Program-made: the position numbers and the translations under genes
The notes under the pieces: model-generated
Told to the model about the DNA's origin: nothing
What the model saw: only the letters and a program-made list of their open reading frames with translations
Databases searched by the model: none
Shown here: in pieces, positions 13,701 through 25,800 of the stretch
Numbering within the stretch: position 1 is the stretch's first letter
How the letters are laid out: each line of letters starts with the position of its first letter
Source of the DNA: Harmothoe impar
Taxonomy: Eukaryota > Annelida > Polychaeta > Phyllodocida > Polynoidae
Direction of reading: 5' to 3'
NCBI GenBank assembly: GCA_947462335.1
Contig: OX381708.1
Location: 41,853,377-41,917,376, forward strand
DNA length: 64,000 nucleotides

Positions 13701-16700
13701 GACAGGTATATTAGCCATGTCAACCCTACCTGGTTTCATCAGTTCACCTCTGTTCACTAGCCTCTCCACATCACCAGCTCCCAGTGGGGACTCCAGTATC
13801 ATATACCACCATCACCACCTACCTACCACTGCTACCTTGAAGCATCTGCTGGCTCTTCTCTACTCACAGGACTCCCTAGTAGGACAAGAGACTCTTCAGT
13901 CACACATTGATGGAGAGTGGTTGGAGAGACATTGAATATTGCTATGGTTATCTGGTAATACTTGCTGACATTCTCTTCATACGCCTCAACAGCATTGACT
14001 CCAGGCTAACAGCCTTAGTGACTTTTTAAAGTATAATAACTTGATATATAAAGAACAATACTGAAACAGGGAATCAATAGACTGAACCTGAACAGGCTCA
14101 AAGTGTCATTATCTGGTAGTTGCTCTGACAGCTGCCAAACTGACAGACTGTATACACACCTCGTTACATAACCATCTCCCTGAGGGATCCAGCAGCCTGA
14201 ATGCTCATCACACCGCCATGGTCATACATATAGAAGGTGAGTTCTGCTTAATCCTATATAGACTAACAGATACCACAGCATGGGTGGGAGGAGGAGGTGG
14301 AGAAACAGATACCTTGGATGACGTTTATAATGTATTGATAATATCCCCATTTCTGTGCATTATTGGGCTGCATTGCTATGCACATCAAGTCAAATGATGG
14401 ATACCATAGAGCTTGCGTTCCATTTGAGTATGAAATAATTCTGCCGTCAACGGAACACTTCAATTCCACAAAGCCAAGACATAGGCAGAGGGACCACTCA
14501 AAAGGGCATTGGATAATCTTTACAAACTGCCTTGCTTGGGGCTATTGGAGGACACCAGTGGTTGTTGTGGGGGGGGGGGGGGGTGAGAGGTTGAACCTAT
14601 ACTGTTTGGTTTTATACAGCAATGCCCTCAGGCTTTAAGTTGTATATGTCTAATTTTGTAACCAGAGACTGCTGTCTGCCGCTCTAGCCTATTTGATAAT
14701 ATGAAAGTCAGATTGTAGAGATAAGGAGCGTGAGTGTCAGTGTCAGAGGGGGGATGAGCACAAAACTGTCTGACACCTCAGGGATTAGTGTTCTCAGCTG
14801 ATAGCTGTGAAAGTGGTATGTGTAAATGTACATTTGTAATAGACATGTGCTTGCGCTAGCGGGTCTTCGAGAATTTAAGGAACCCTATATGACCTATAAT
14901 GATAGTTATGTTAAATGATGGACTTACTGTTGGTTGACTGTCCAGGTTGCTTTACACCCGGGTCAACAACTATGAGAGCGGGACAACGGTCTCAGATTGT
15001 CCCGGGCTGGGATGTGTATTGTGACACCCAGAGCGCCTGTGGTGACCGGGACACTGAGAAAATGAGAGGTACAGAGCCCTAGTGTAGGTTACATAACAGG
15101 CTGACGTAAGAGATGGGGAAGATAGGCCGCTGTTATGCCTTGGACTGTATGGTCTTTTCAATGACGATGGTAATGATTAAATCGGTTAGGTGAGTGCATG
15201 TAGAAATCATGCCCTAATTTTGATGCAGCAAAGGTTCTTTTAACATACCATATGTCCACCATAGCAAGGGGATGTCGCATGGAGGGTGGAGACTGTCCAG
15301 AATCCATGTTACCCTGAGTGCAAGTCGGACACTCTGCCCACAAAGTCAACTCCCTACCCTTGGACTGTAGACATATTGGATGATTGATAGAGAAAAGAGA
15401 ATAACCCAAAGAACCATTATAACAGCAAAATATTGATATGACATATCGTTTCCATGCCATCAAAATAATCCATGATAAGAGATTATGTATATACCTAGCA
15501 AGATGAATGCATGTGGTTTACTAATTTTACTTTGAACACGACCCTAGATGTGAGTGAATAGGTGATGGCAGAGTGCCTCCAAAACATTTGGAGAGGGCAG
15601 GAGGGCAATTAGATGAGTTTAGAGGAGGGGATGAGGTTGCAGCTAATGATGGGAGGTGGACAGGTTGGGAGAAACCCTAATTAGAATTCATCATCCACCT
15701 GAATGTCTGACAATAATTAGGCACGTGCGACCGACACATTAGCCACTCTACACCACCCACCCACCCACCCGCTCACCCGACCCACCCACGCACCCACTAC
15801 TACCTGCCCAATCTCGCCCACACCTCAGCCATGCACCCCTTTCTTTCGTATGTCATCTTCCTCTTCCTCTCCATCTCCTGTTCTCTATATGCTTCTGTCC
15901 CTCCCCTGGGGTCGTTCCTTCCCTATACTAGTACCATGCGAAACGACCCCCCTGTTCTACTATGACCTTACCCTGGCCTTTTCCTTCTTTCTGACTCTGT
16001 CCCACTCCGGGATACTCTCCCATTCTCTTACATTGCCCTCCTCTGCCTTCTCTTACTCTTTCTGCCTCCATCCCCATCTCTCCCCCCCCCCCCACCGCCT
16101 CCCACCACCACATGGCCCACGTCAACTAGTTAGCACCCAGGTCAACTGCCTCAAAGACAACCTGCGGCTGACAGACCAAACTCCTAAACTTTCCTGCTCC
16201 CAACCCTCCTAATCCAAAATATAAATTTAGGTATCAAAGGCCATCCCCTGGCAGCATGGTCCCCCATTGGCGTCGGCTCCAGCTGAAAAGCAACAGTTGG
16301 GGAGGCAATGAGGGTGGGAGGCGCCCCAGAGAAAGAAGAGCCGAAAATTGATACGCCCATGCCGTTTTATCTTCCAAGCAGAGGGGACTCGGGGACGATC
16401 AACCTCCCCTCCCACCATACAAAGGCTTTAAGAGCTGCCTCCATGCAGTAAAATGTACGTGTGGCAGGCATCTGGGGTTCGGGCAGCCGAGGTCTATCAT
16501 TAATAGGGATGTAGTTGGGTGACTCTAGCTCCATGGTGGCAGGGGGTAGTTGAGACATGAAATACAATAATATTTCGCTGGTTCACATCGATCAGTTCCT
16601 CAGTCGTACAAAAGATATGGAGAAGTGGTAATATCGGCGAACCAGCAGCGCCTGTCTGCATGGGGGATAACATGGCGGCCCAGTGGGGGACAACATGGCG

Positions 16701-19428
16701 GCCACCACAAAGCGACACACCCCATTCCTATAGGTCTTCAAAGTGCTGGGAGGAGGGTTTGGTGAAAGTCGCTGTTGTCAGGCCTGTGAGGGTCTCCTGC
16801 TGAGAGATGGGTAAAATACTGATGACGTCTGAGTGAGGGGGCGGGCAGTGGGAGGTAGGGATAGAGATGTAGGCTCCAGACCTGTCCAGGTGAACCAAAA
16901 CAGAAGGCTGTTAGACAAGGGGGAGTGGAGAAGGGGGTATGGGGTTGGGGGTGGTGATATTCTGCACCCTTGCCTACAAACTGCCTACTTTCATTTCGGA
17001 TGAAGAAGATATATATAATGAATGCCTCTGTGAAAGGACCTAATTGGTACCCCATCAGGTGATAACAATTTCACAACATGAAACCAATATTTGTATTTTT
17101 CTGTACATTCGTAGTTCACGCATTACATTCGTCTATTGTAAGTTAGGAAATGCTGTGACCAACAAAATCAGACCAATAATTTATTGAAGAACCAATACTG
17201 AACTATGATATGGTAATTTATGGGCGATATCCCTTTTTAATATTAGTAAAAGACAAAACATTTCGCCCCGTGATCCCCCATGGGCATTTGCATATGAAAT
17301 TGTGTACCCCGCCAAGTTGACAGGGATAGAGTATAGAGACCTGCCCAGGTGAGGAGTTGCAGAAGGCTGATGTGTGAGGGTGGGGAGAGGGGAGACAATG
17401 TGCCTTGCAGCCTCCCTATTACTCCCCACCTCCAGAATGGTAAGGTCCCCAGCAGCTGCTATGTGCCAAGTCAACACCCAAAAAAGTCAAGAAGAGACTT
17501 CAATATAAGACAAGTCAAAGGGAGAGGTCAGGCTCAGAGAAAAAGTGAGAAGTCAAGTGTAGAAAGTTGGAATATAAAAGAAAAAGAAGAAGGGTGGTGT
17601 ATGTGCCTCCCTCTACACTGTTTTACATATGTAGAAAATAATCTATGGTCGAGTTTTTTTCATGGAAAAGGAAAGCATTGAGGACCAGATAAAAACTTAA
17701 ATAGTGGGTAAAGCTCCAGGAGTGTGTATACCATTGTCGCAGGATGGGATGGTAGAAGGAATTAGTATCCCTGGTCGTGAAGAAAGAGAAAGCTGTCAGT
17801 GTGTTTTCTAAATGATGCTGTTTAAATGCAGTGCTGCAGGTGGAACTTTCCAGTGCTGCTGAAAGGTAGCTTTGTGTCTATACTGGCCTTACACCAGGGC
17901 TCCTACAGCATTCAGAGACCATTCAAAATAAGTGGTACATCTACCGGTAGTTGGTATACTTGTTAGCATCATAGCACCCATAGAATCATTGGAAAACAGG
18001 AGTAGTAGGAGGGGCAGGGAGCTGGCAGAGAAAGAGAGGGAAACGTGACAAGCGTGGTAGTAAGGAGGGTATAGGAGGTCAAACAAAAGAGGGAGCTCGG
18101 GGGAGGTTGGGGGGCACAGGACAGCAGACACAAAACATGGATCAAGGAAGGCAGGAGGGCAGGAAGGCAGGCAGGGAGGTTGAGAGGTAGACTATATCAC
18201 ACATAAGGGAGGGTAGGTAAGGAGAAGGAGCAAATACAGCATGCATGTAGTATAGATAATGAAAAATGTGGAACCACCGGTGAAACAGACGTTTGAATTT
18301 GAATTAAAAAGAGTTGAAAAATTAAGTCTGACAGTCTGGCAGTGCATTAGAGACAGACAAACACACAGACATACATCCCGGCGTGAAGACAGTTAGGACA
18401 GACAATTGTAAGCTAAGAATTGGCTTTACGTGTAATTGTCGCCTTTTGCCCACCCTGTCCTTAACCCTCCTCTGCAATCCAGTATAGAAGTTCCAGAGAT
18501 CGTGAGTCGTCCAGGTGAGAGAGATCTAATCACATAGCTCACCTCACCCTTCTCCCCTCCTCACAGTAACAGATACCTGACCACATGGGTGACCAGGGCA
18601 TGGGAGAATAAATGTAATGGGTGGAGGTGAGGCTAAGGCAGTGGGAGAAAATGGGGGGGGGAGGGGGGTAAAATGGAAAAAGATTGGTTTTCGCTGATTA
18701 CCGGCTTGAACATGAAGGGTCAGTGGTGGGTCAGTGCAAGGGGGCCAGTCCGACAGACCGAACACCTGAGGCCGCCCAGGGAACAAAGTACTACCTGAGC
18801 CATGGTCAAGGATGGAGGGGGGGAGCGGAGGCAGGAGGGGGTGAATTGGAGAGATTGTGCATGGGCAGGTAGAAAATGGGGGGATGGGGGGTCAGTATAC
18901 CATTGTGCCATCTCACATGTAAGCGGTGGAAACGGATCTCTTGTGTCCCTTTTTGAAACTATCGAGTTTCGTCAGCTCTCTTGTGATCAGGAGAACGGAA
19001 ATCTGCGCACAAGAAAGTCATGAATGGTCTCAGGTTGTGAAGATGTGAGGAGAGTTTGTAATTAGGAGTAAGCCTTGAGGGGCGCCTAGGCTGTGGGGTC
19101 AGCTGGGCCAGGCTATTATGGTTGTCATCACTGACCATGTAGGGAGTCACCAATCAATATAGTCCGTGACACTAATTGGGATAATGGGTCTTATTTATAC
19201 TGAAAATGAGATCCATTTGCCCATTCATGGATTTATTACAGTATGGGGCTTGAGATATTATGTTATTCTGCATAAAGTCCACTATAGGAAAGCCTTCTTG
19301 GAGTTGCCAATGTGTAACATAATAGGTCTAATGAATGCTAAAATCAATTTAATAAGCCTAGACGTTGTGATCTTTTAAGGTACAAAACATAGCAAAAGTC
19401 AATTTACTTTATATAAAGGTTGTGTTAT
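10705..19428. other. Gene-poor DNA
   Basis: It holds long oligo-G runs (12464-12477, 13662-13675, 14569-14583), CACCC-rich tracts (15756-15800), purine-rich GGCAGG tracts (18140-18190), several GATGGCGGC-type motifs and the doubtful LINE fragment. I found no supported gene. Confidence 0.5.
14918..15082 (+). pseudogene. Possible LINE-derived fragment
   Basis: This is a 54-codon open frame containing GQRSQIVPGWDVYCDTQSA. The V/I-P-G-W-[ND]-x-[YF] signature followed by a helical stretch resembles the segment just after the endonuclease domain in CR1/RTE-type LINE proteins (family knowledge, matched by eye). No endonuclease or reverse-transcriptase motifs are visible on either side, so at most this is a short relic. 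Chance is a real alternative. Confidence 0.15.
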
Positions 19429-19435
19429 ATCTAGA

Positions 19436-19950
19436 CCCCGGGGGGGGGGGGCACTTAGTATATTTTGTATACACATGTGTGCGGCTGGGAAGGCTACTTT
19501 TTCTACAAAATCGCCCTAACAAGGGTCCACTTTTCAAGGGAAAATCACCCTAACAAGGGTGCACTTTCTTGAAAATCACCCTAACAAGGGTCTATTTTTC
19601 ACAAAAATGTCCGGGTTTTCACTAATATTTGCCAGTTTTCACCAAAGATATCGCGGTTTTCGACAAAATCCTCTGCACGAGGGTAATTTTTTCAGCTGAT
19701 TTACACAAACATGATCTATGTTATCGCTTTTTTTTCCGAAACCTAGGCCCTTTCGGCCAAAAATGCCCTAACAAGGGTAACTTTTTGGCTATTTTATCTT
19801 TTTTTTTTACAGAAACCTAGGCACTTTTGACCGAAAATGCCCTAACAAGGGTAACTTTTTGGCATCAAAATCGCCCTAACAAGGGTAAGGGTTATCAGAG
19901 GTCCAGCCGCACACCCCTGTCAAAAAAATTCAAGTGCCCCCCCCCCCGGG
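19436..19950. mobile_element. MITE with oligo-G inverted ends and six CCCTAACAAGGGT units
   Basis: The inverted ends are CCCC then a long G run and CACTT on the left, and AAGTG, a long C run and GGG on the right. They are flanked by a direct ATCTAGA duplication (19429-19435 and 19951-19957). The homology continues inward (TGTGCGGCTGG and its complement). Inside are six exact CCCTAACAAGGGT units at 19514, 19548, 19579, 19666 region, 19766, 19840 and 19874 (the 19666 site is only a remnant, CACGAGGGTAA). Each unit can form a CCCT/AGGG hairpin. The 7-8-bp duplication suggests a hAT-type transposase (inference). Confidence 0.7.
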
Positions 19951-20081
19951 ATCTAGACAGGTGAACATGTTTTTCTCCTCTCCATGGTTACTTTGTAGTG
20001 TACATCACAAGAGGAAACGTGTTATAGGTCTTTGTTTCTGTCCTTATGTACGCGTTATACATCTGCATTTGTCTGTCTCAT

Positions 20082-20082
<1 letters not shown>

Positions 20083-20123
<41 letters not shown>

Positions 20124-20126
20124 CCC
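20083..20126. repeat. (CT)n microsatellite
   Basis: This is an uninterrupted CT dinucleotide tract of about 44 bases. Confidence 0.95.
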
Positions 20127-20451
20127 TGTTGTTCTCTCGCATAAGCTCTCACCCCCATTCCAAACCATCCCAGGCCACATGGCAAACGAGATCCACCTGA
20201 GGATGGGAGGGGGGTAACATGTACATGACTCCGCTCGCAGGTAAACCTCAGATGTCAACCTGTCTGTAGACATGACACACCTGTATGGACATGCAGTCTG
20301 TCATGTCTACTTATAACAGGACAGCAGCTACACTGACAGGTCACCCATATATTAACACTGACAAGGGGCTCCGACACTTGGTTCCACTAGCAACCCATGT
20401 ATTCACACTGTCAATAAGCATGCAGATTGTCAAGTATTTAGAATGGCTTTG

Positions 20452-20761
20452 CACAGAGGCAAATATCAGAGTCACCCAATGTCGCCAATACTACTCTCAT
20501 ACAAGGGTCAGGCAATGCTGGACTCTTGCAGGCTGATAGAGACTCTCCCAAGAGTCCAGCATTGCCAGACTATGGCATGAGGATCCAGCATGGCCAGACT
20601 TTCAAGCAAGTTTGCCATGGTCCAGCCTGTTATTGAATGTCCAGCCTAGCCTGACCCTCACTAGAATGGCCCTTGACCCATCTATTATAGTCCAGCAGTG
20701 CCTGACCCTTGTATGAGAGTAGTATTGGCGACATTGGGTGACTCTGATATTTGCCTCTGTG
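20452..20761. mobile_element. Foldback element, 310 bp, ~71-bp inverted arms
   Basis: Arm 20452-20523 (from CACAGAGGCAAATATCAGAG) is repeated inverted, almost perfectly, at 20691-20761. The loop holds degenerate copies of AGTCCAGCATTGCCAGACT. The innermost arm sequence GGGTCAGGCAATGCTGGACT links it to the hairpins at 30.5 and 31.5 kb and to the tandem array at 61.96 kb. Confidence 0.8.
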
Positions 20762-21313
20762 TGCATTTAATGACAATGTGTAGTTCCATGTAGAATTGAC
20801 CAGCAAGAAATAAGCAAACTTGGCAGTTTAGTTCAGCCGAATCTTTAGGTTGGCCATTATCTAGCAGATATTATATCAGAGAAGTATAACAGAGGAAATT
20901 ATAAAGGATACTTAATTTATTTTGTATCTCTGTGTCAATCTTGCTATTCATACATAAATGGGTCAACGTTGGGTTATTTCAATTATACCAGTAGCATAAA
21001 CACTTAAGGATTTTAATTCATACTACTTACCACTTCATGATATCGTGAGGCCTGCAAGTGTAGCTAATTATTCGTGGAATATAGGAAATGAATGATATCA
21101 ATTGAATCGAACGGATTGTAAACGCACAAGAATAAGTGTAACTTTTAGTTCTAAATGAATAGTTTTCTGAAATTGAACTGAATTAAGCATTCTCTGATAC
21201 TTCGTCTAACAGTCGATTCAAATTATTTCTGGCATGGCGGCATCGTGTTAAAAGGACTCCCATCATAATAGGTGGACAGGTAGCGGATAAACGGCGGTCG
21301 GTGGTAGCCGCGC

Positions 21314-21329
21314 TTCCCGCCCGCGGGAA
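21314..21329. promoter_or_regulatory. E2F-like palindrome in a small GC-rich island
   Basis: TTCCCGCCCGCGGGAA contains two opposed TTCCCGC half-sites. It sits in a locally CpG-rich stretch (about 21280-21340). There is no gene start nearby that I can support. Confidence 0.25.
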
Positions 21330-21521
21330 AGGTACTATGCGGCACCGACAGGACCCCCCCCCCCCGGGATCCTTAATCTGCATGCTCCAGGCACAGATAC
21401 ACTGAGCCCTCCCCCCTCCCCCTCCCGACCCTTCTCCATTGCTATTCTCACCTGCAGCCGAGAGAAATCAAAGCATCCCGAGGAGAGTAGCATTACGGCG
21501 TCAACATATAGCTGCATACCT

Positions 21522-21755
21522 GGATGGTGTTTCTCCACAAATTTGCGGAGCTCCGCAAATTTGTGGAGCTCCGCAAATTTGCTTCCATAAATTTGTGGAG
21601 CTCCGCAAATATATATGGAGCTCCGTATTTGTATGCTTAAGTACTAAAAAACAATTTCCATATATATTTGCGGACCTCCATAAATATATGGAGAGTGTAT
21701 TTACGGACCTCCGCAAATTTGCGGACCTACGCAAATTTGTGGAGAAACACCATCC
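21522..21755. mobile_element. Foldback element made of ~10 palindromic 18-bp units
   Basis: The outer ends GGATGGTGTTTCTCCACAAA and their complement face each other. Both arms are chains of an 18-bp unit, CTCCRCAAATTTGYGGAG, that is itself a palindrome. Units meet as GGAGCTCC in the left arm and GGACCTCC in the right arm, around a short unique centre (about 21629-21655). It has no coding function; open frames across it are translations of the repeat. Confidence 0.8.
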
Positions 21756-22974
21756 TGGGACCTTGATAATCTGATATAACAAGGGCCATAAAGGTCCAGT
21801 CGTGGAGTGGGCGATTGGGCAAGCCCTCGCTAAATCCTGTCTCTAGGTAATACAGCGAATGGTATGAGGTACATTGATATCAACCTCAATATATCAAATA
21901 ATAATTATGCAGGCCGGCCACTTTGAATCTCAGCACCAGTGATTAAAAAAATAAACGACGCAAAACAACATTTTACTAAATTACCAGGTCCTATGTAGCA
22001 TATCATAAATTTGAAAACATGTTGCCATTGCAAACTAAATATTCTGTGGATACGATTGTCCGTGATTCTGTATATGATATTTAAACATCTGCTCTTCGAT
22101 TTAGTGCCATTCTGTCTCTTTAAAGCGGCCATCTAATTATGGAGCGATGTATTCATAGTAAGATGGCATAGCCAAATATACTTTATATTTCCTGAGGTAA
22201 TATTTTCTTATAAATTGAACAATGTGAAAACACTCAACACTGGCCATTAGCAGTTCAGACACAATCTATATTTCGGTGTAGAAAACATCGTATAGCCTGC
22301 CCCATACCTCCTCTCGCCTATCCTGGAGTTATCTCATAAACCTGTAATAAAACTCTCCTGTCATGGAGGTACATGAAGAGGCAGGTCCTGATAGGACCTG
22401 GAGTCACCCTCCCTGCACAGCCCCTCTACCTGCCTGACCCACTCCAACACTGCCTTTGAAGGTAGAGGTGTGGTGAGTGTAGGTGTGAGTGTGTGACTGG
22501 AGGGAGGGAGTCTCATAGGTACAGGAGGGTCACTGGTCAGTAGACCTGTTGGCAGGTAATTGTCAAATATAACTGAACACCTTTGAAAGTTAGATAACAG
22601 TTTTGCATGTGTTATATTGTTGAAGTAGGTGAGGAGGGTGAGGTAACGGTGTATTTTACCCTTTATGTTCAAGGTTTTACACGTTAATGAGAGAAGTATC
22701 AAAGGGTATCCACTCGTTGATAATCACATTGGCAGTTTTTTTTCTTAATCGTTCTTATCTTATGAGTTCTGGTACATAGCATCTTTGCCTGTTGATCCTC
22801 ATAGAGGATACAGTTCTTAAATATGATAGTACTTCTCTCTAATAAGTTCACTTGTTCTTATGTTCTCTCTGACTTCTAACTTTTAACTTTGATCTCACTG
22901 TTTTTAATCATTTTAGTCCAACATTCTTCTTGTAACCACATGGTTCTCTTAGTGGCAAGGGTAATAGGTATCTC

Positions 22975-23450
22975 AGGGGGAGGGACCGCGCTGACAGGGG
23001 TTTGTTGGCGGGACTCCCTGCCACCCCTTCCCGTCAGTATATGGCGGATAATTGGCTCATTGACTCGGTAACGGGGGTCGGTCAACTCTCCCTTGATGGG
23101 CGGACGTGCATACAGACTGGCAACAAAGATGGAGAGAGGGCCCCAACAAGACTATCACCCCTTCCATCTCCTCCCCCGCCGTCCTACGCGGGAGGCTGCA
23201 ATGTTAGAGCATCGCCCCTCAACCCCGGCCCCACCCCCTGACGACAAACACCGGAACCAACATGAAAGACGCGAATCACGTGACCACAGATCACATCTCA
23301 CGTTGTCTCGGGGCATTGTTTCCGGTTGAGGCGCGAGACAACGAGACAACGGTTCTTGTGGGGTTAGGTGGCCACCGTGGGAGGGCTGGGTGGGAGCATG
23401 GGAGGGGGGAGGCGGAGGGGAGGAAGGTGACAAAGGCAACAAGTCAAGCC
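22975..23450. other. GC/CpG-rich island upstream of PRDM1
   Basis: It is markedly richer in CpG than its flanks and has a TTGGCGGGA (E2F-like) site near 23005, a CACGTGACC E-box near 23278 and a YY1-like box nearby. Overlapping short open frames exist on both strands, which is usual in GC-rich DNA and not evidence of coding. It could be a promoter or enhancer. Confidence 0.3.
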
Positions 23451-23840
23451 TCTGAACCACTGGGTGCCACAGTCATTTTTCATTCATTGCCTTTTCCCTA
23501 AACTCTATCTCCAAAATCAATCTTGTCACGCCAGGCATAGGAAAAGAGAGTTTCTTTGATGCCCAGAAACCAGATGTTTCCTGGAGCGTCTGTGAAGCCA
23601 CAACCTTCCCATCTGAATTAGCTGATTTATTTGGGCTGTTTTCCTTTCTGACCCTTACCAGTGGGTGGCGGCAAGCTTCCCCTGCAGTGTAGGGTTATTA
23701 CACGGTGGGCACACAAAGCATTTACACAGGCGATCGGAGGTGCACTGACATGTGTGGTGATATCATAGTCTTCTAGTAATCATGCTAACGTGATCTGTAC
23801 TGTTCTGATGGCACAATAGTTTGCTTTTCATTCAGCGCCC

Positions 23841-23987
<147 letters not shown>

Positions 23988-25613
23988 CTCTCCCGGCTCC
24001 ACTCCGACTGTCGGTGGAGGGGTACGGAGATCTGCACCTTTAACTGATAACAATTCAATAATTCCCCTCTATTTCTAGAACTATAGTAGAGGCCTACTCT
24101 TCCTGGCAGCCAAGGGGGTTCTATGCACATATAAGTAGTATAATGAGATGGCACTATATTGAAGGCGAGGGTACTGGAGGGAGGTGCGCTGGTTACGGCG
24201 ACAAGCACAGATAAGAGCTGATAAGACAAATTATAGACCCTAGTTTGTAGCCATTGTAGAATACCTTACGGGTACTTCAGCCTAGACCAGCGAAATATAA
24301 AATGGCGGACCAAGTGTGTATGGCTCTGGATTCCTCACAGAGCGATCCTTTTATGATAGAATATACTGAATCAATATACATGCCAAACAAATATGAGAGC
24401 CGTATAACTTTAGGACCATCTTAGTCTATTGGCATTAGGATGCAAGCACTCCATTTGGAAAACTGCAGGGGGAATTTTCAGGAAATTTGTTGTATCAAAT
24501 TAAAGGCCTGCCGTCGGCAATTTGGAAACTATCTCACATGTAGAACTAAGCTGCTGAAGTGGCAACTGCAGCTTGGGTGAATAGGCCTACATGTACATTT
24601 TATTACTCAGCACACGCCCATCAGCATTACACGTGCTCTTCAAAGGGAAATGACAATACACATCAACCAACATAGAAATTGATCGTTTATGGATGTGAAT
24701 TGTGTTGATGGCGCAGGCTAATTCCCCGGTACATTGCATGGGCCAGTGAATGGGGGAGGGGTTGCATGGTGCTATATATTTGGGGCGGTGGGGTAGGGCT
24801 CATCATTAGGATGGTGAATGGGGGAGGGGAGTAGGTAATATGTTTATTGTCAGTATGTTTTATGACATATGGGATACATAAGACTTGGTGGTGAGTCACA
24901 CGTGGCAAAACGTGGACAGGATATGACGTATATCCCCACAAAACCTTGAGTCGAAAGAATGTTTAAAATAGATTGTGAAGGGACAATATTGATGATAAAG
25001 ATTCGTCAAAGTACCCCGGTAATTCAAAAAGGGAAGATACGGTGACAGAATTGCTTTATCACGTGTTGCGTGTTCTATTGCCAACAAGGCAATGCCCTAA
25101 CGTATGGACAGCAAAAGGTGATGGTGAAATCATAATCATTGTACTAGGTACTTCCCAAGCAAATGCTGAAAAGGATACCCTGGAAAGCATTTTATTTCAG
25201 ATTGCGAGGCCCCTACCGATGTTCCTACCATCTTATGCATTAAGGTATTGAATATGCTTTTCTCAAACTAAAAAAACATGGCATATCCTATGCTAATGGT
25301 TGTCAAGGGAACAATCCACAGAGGCAAGCAAATCATTGTGTAGATATTCCATTTCAAACATGCATGATACAATTGTGGCTTTGGGTAGAATAGTTTAGCA
25401 AACACCATGTCACATGATACATATTTAACCTCATTTGGTGAATATGCTTTTACCATCGTAGTACATCGTACAAGTACACCAGTTGACCACTGCCCTCCCA
25501 GACTACATCTCCACCCCTTCACTGTCCACTGACACTCACAACGTTACAACCATACGGACCCAGCCACCCACCCATCATACCCTCTACCTCTTACATAACA
25601 CCCACAACTCTTA

Positions 25614-25684
25614 ACCAATCAGAGAGCTGTTGCAACCATTGTGGGCGTGGCCTATGATTATCCTACCTGTGTGAGTGACAGCAG
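25614..25684 (+). promoter_or_regulatory. Candidate upstream promoter and noncoding first exon of PRDM1
   Basis: A perfect CCAAT box (ACCAATCAGAGAG) starts at 25614. A GC/CACCC-type box GTGGGCGTGGCC lies at 25641-25652, and 33 bases later there is a textbook donor GCAG|GTGAGT with the exon end at 25684. PRDM1 exon A starts with a 3' splice site, so an upstream first exon must exist. This is the best-looking candidate I see, but there is no transcript evidence and the implied exon would be short. Confidence 0.25.
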
Positions 25685-25784
25685 GTGAGTGGTGGGCCTC
25701 ACCTGGCCAGCTAAGCCCCAAACTTCACAGCGGGTTAGGGCCGCCCCAGGGGGGAGGGTGCATCATCATTAGTACCTGAGGTTG

Positions 25785-25800
25785 ACACAGGGGGCGCCAG
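25785..25800. promoter_or_regulatory. CTCF-like motif upstream of PRDM1
   Basis: ACACAGGGGGCGCCAG matches much of the CTCF core (CCASYAGRKGGC type). It lies 100 bases downstream of the candidate first-exon donor. Confidence 0.25.

Noticed and set aside
13567..13935. 122-codon + strand open frame
   Set aside because: Gly and His runs come from an oligo-G tract and an ACC repeat; there is no family similarity and the frame crosses a GATGGCGGC-type motif copy.
19514..19886. Telomeric repeat (CCCTAA) interpretation
   Set aside because: CCCTAA occurs once per unit within a hairpin sequence and the units are separated by unrelated linkers, not in tandem.
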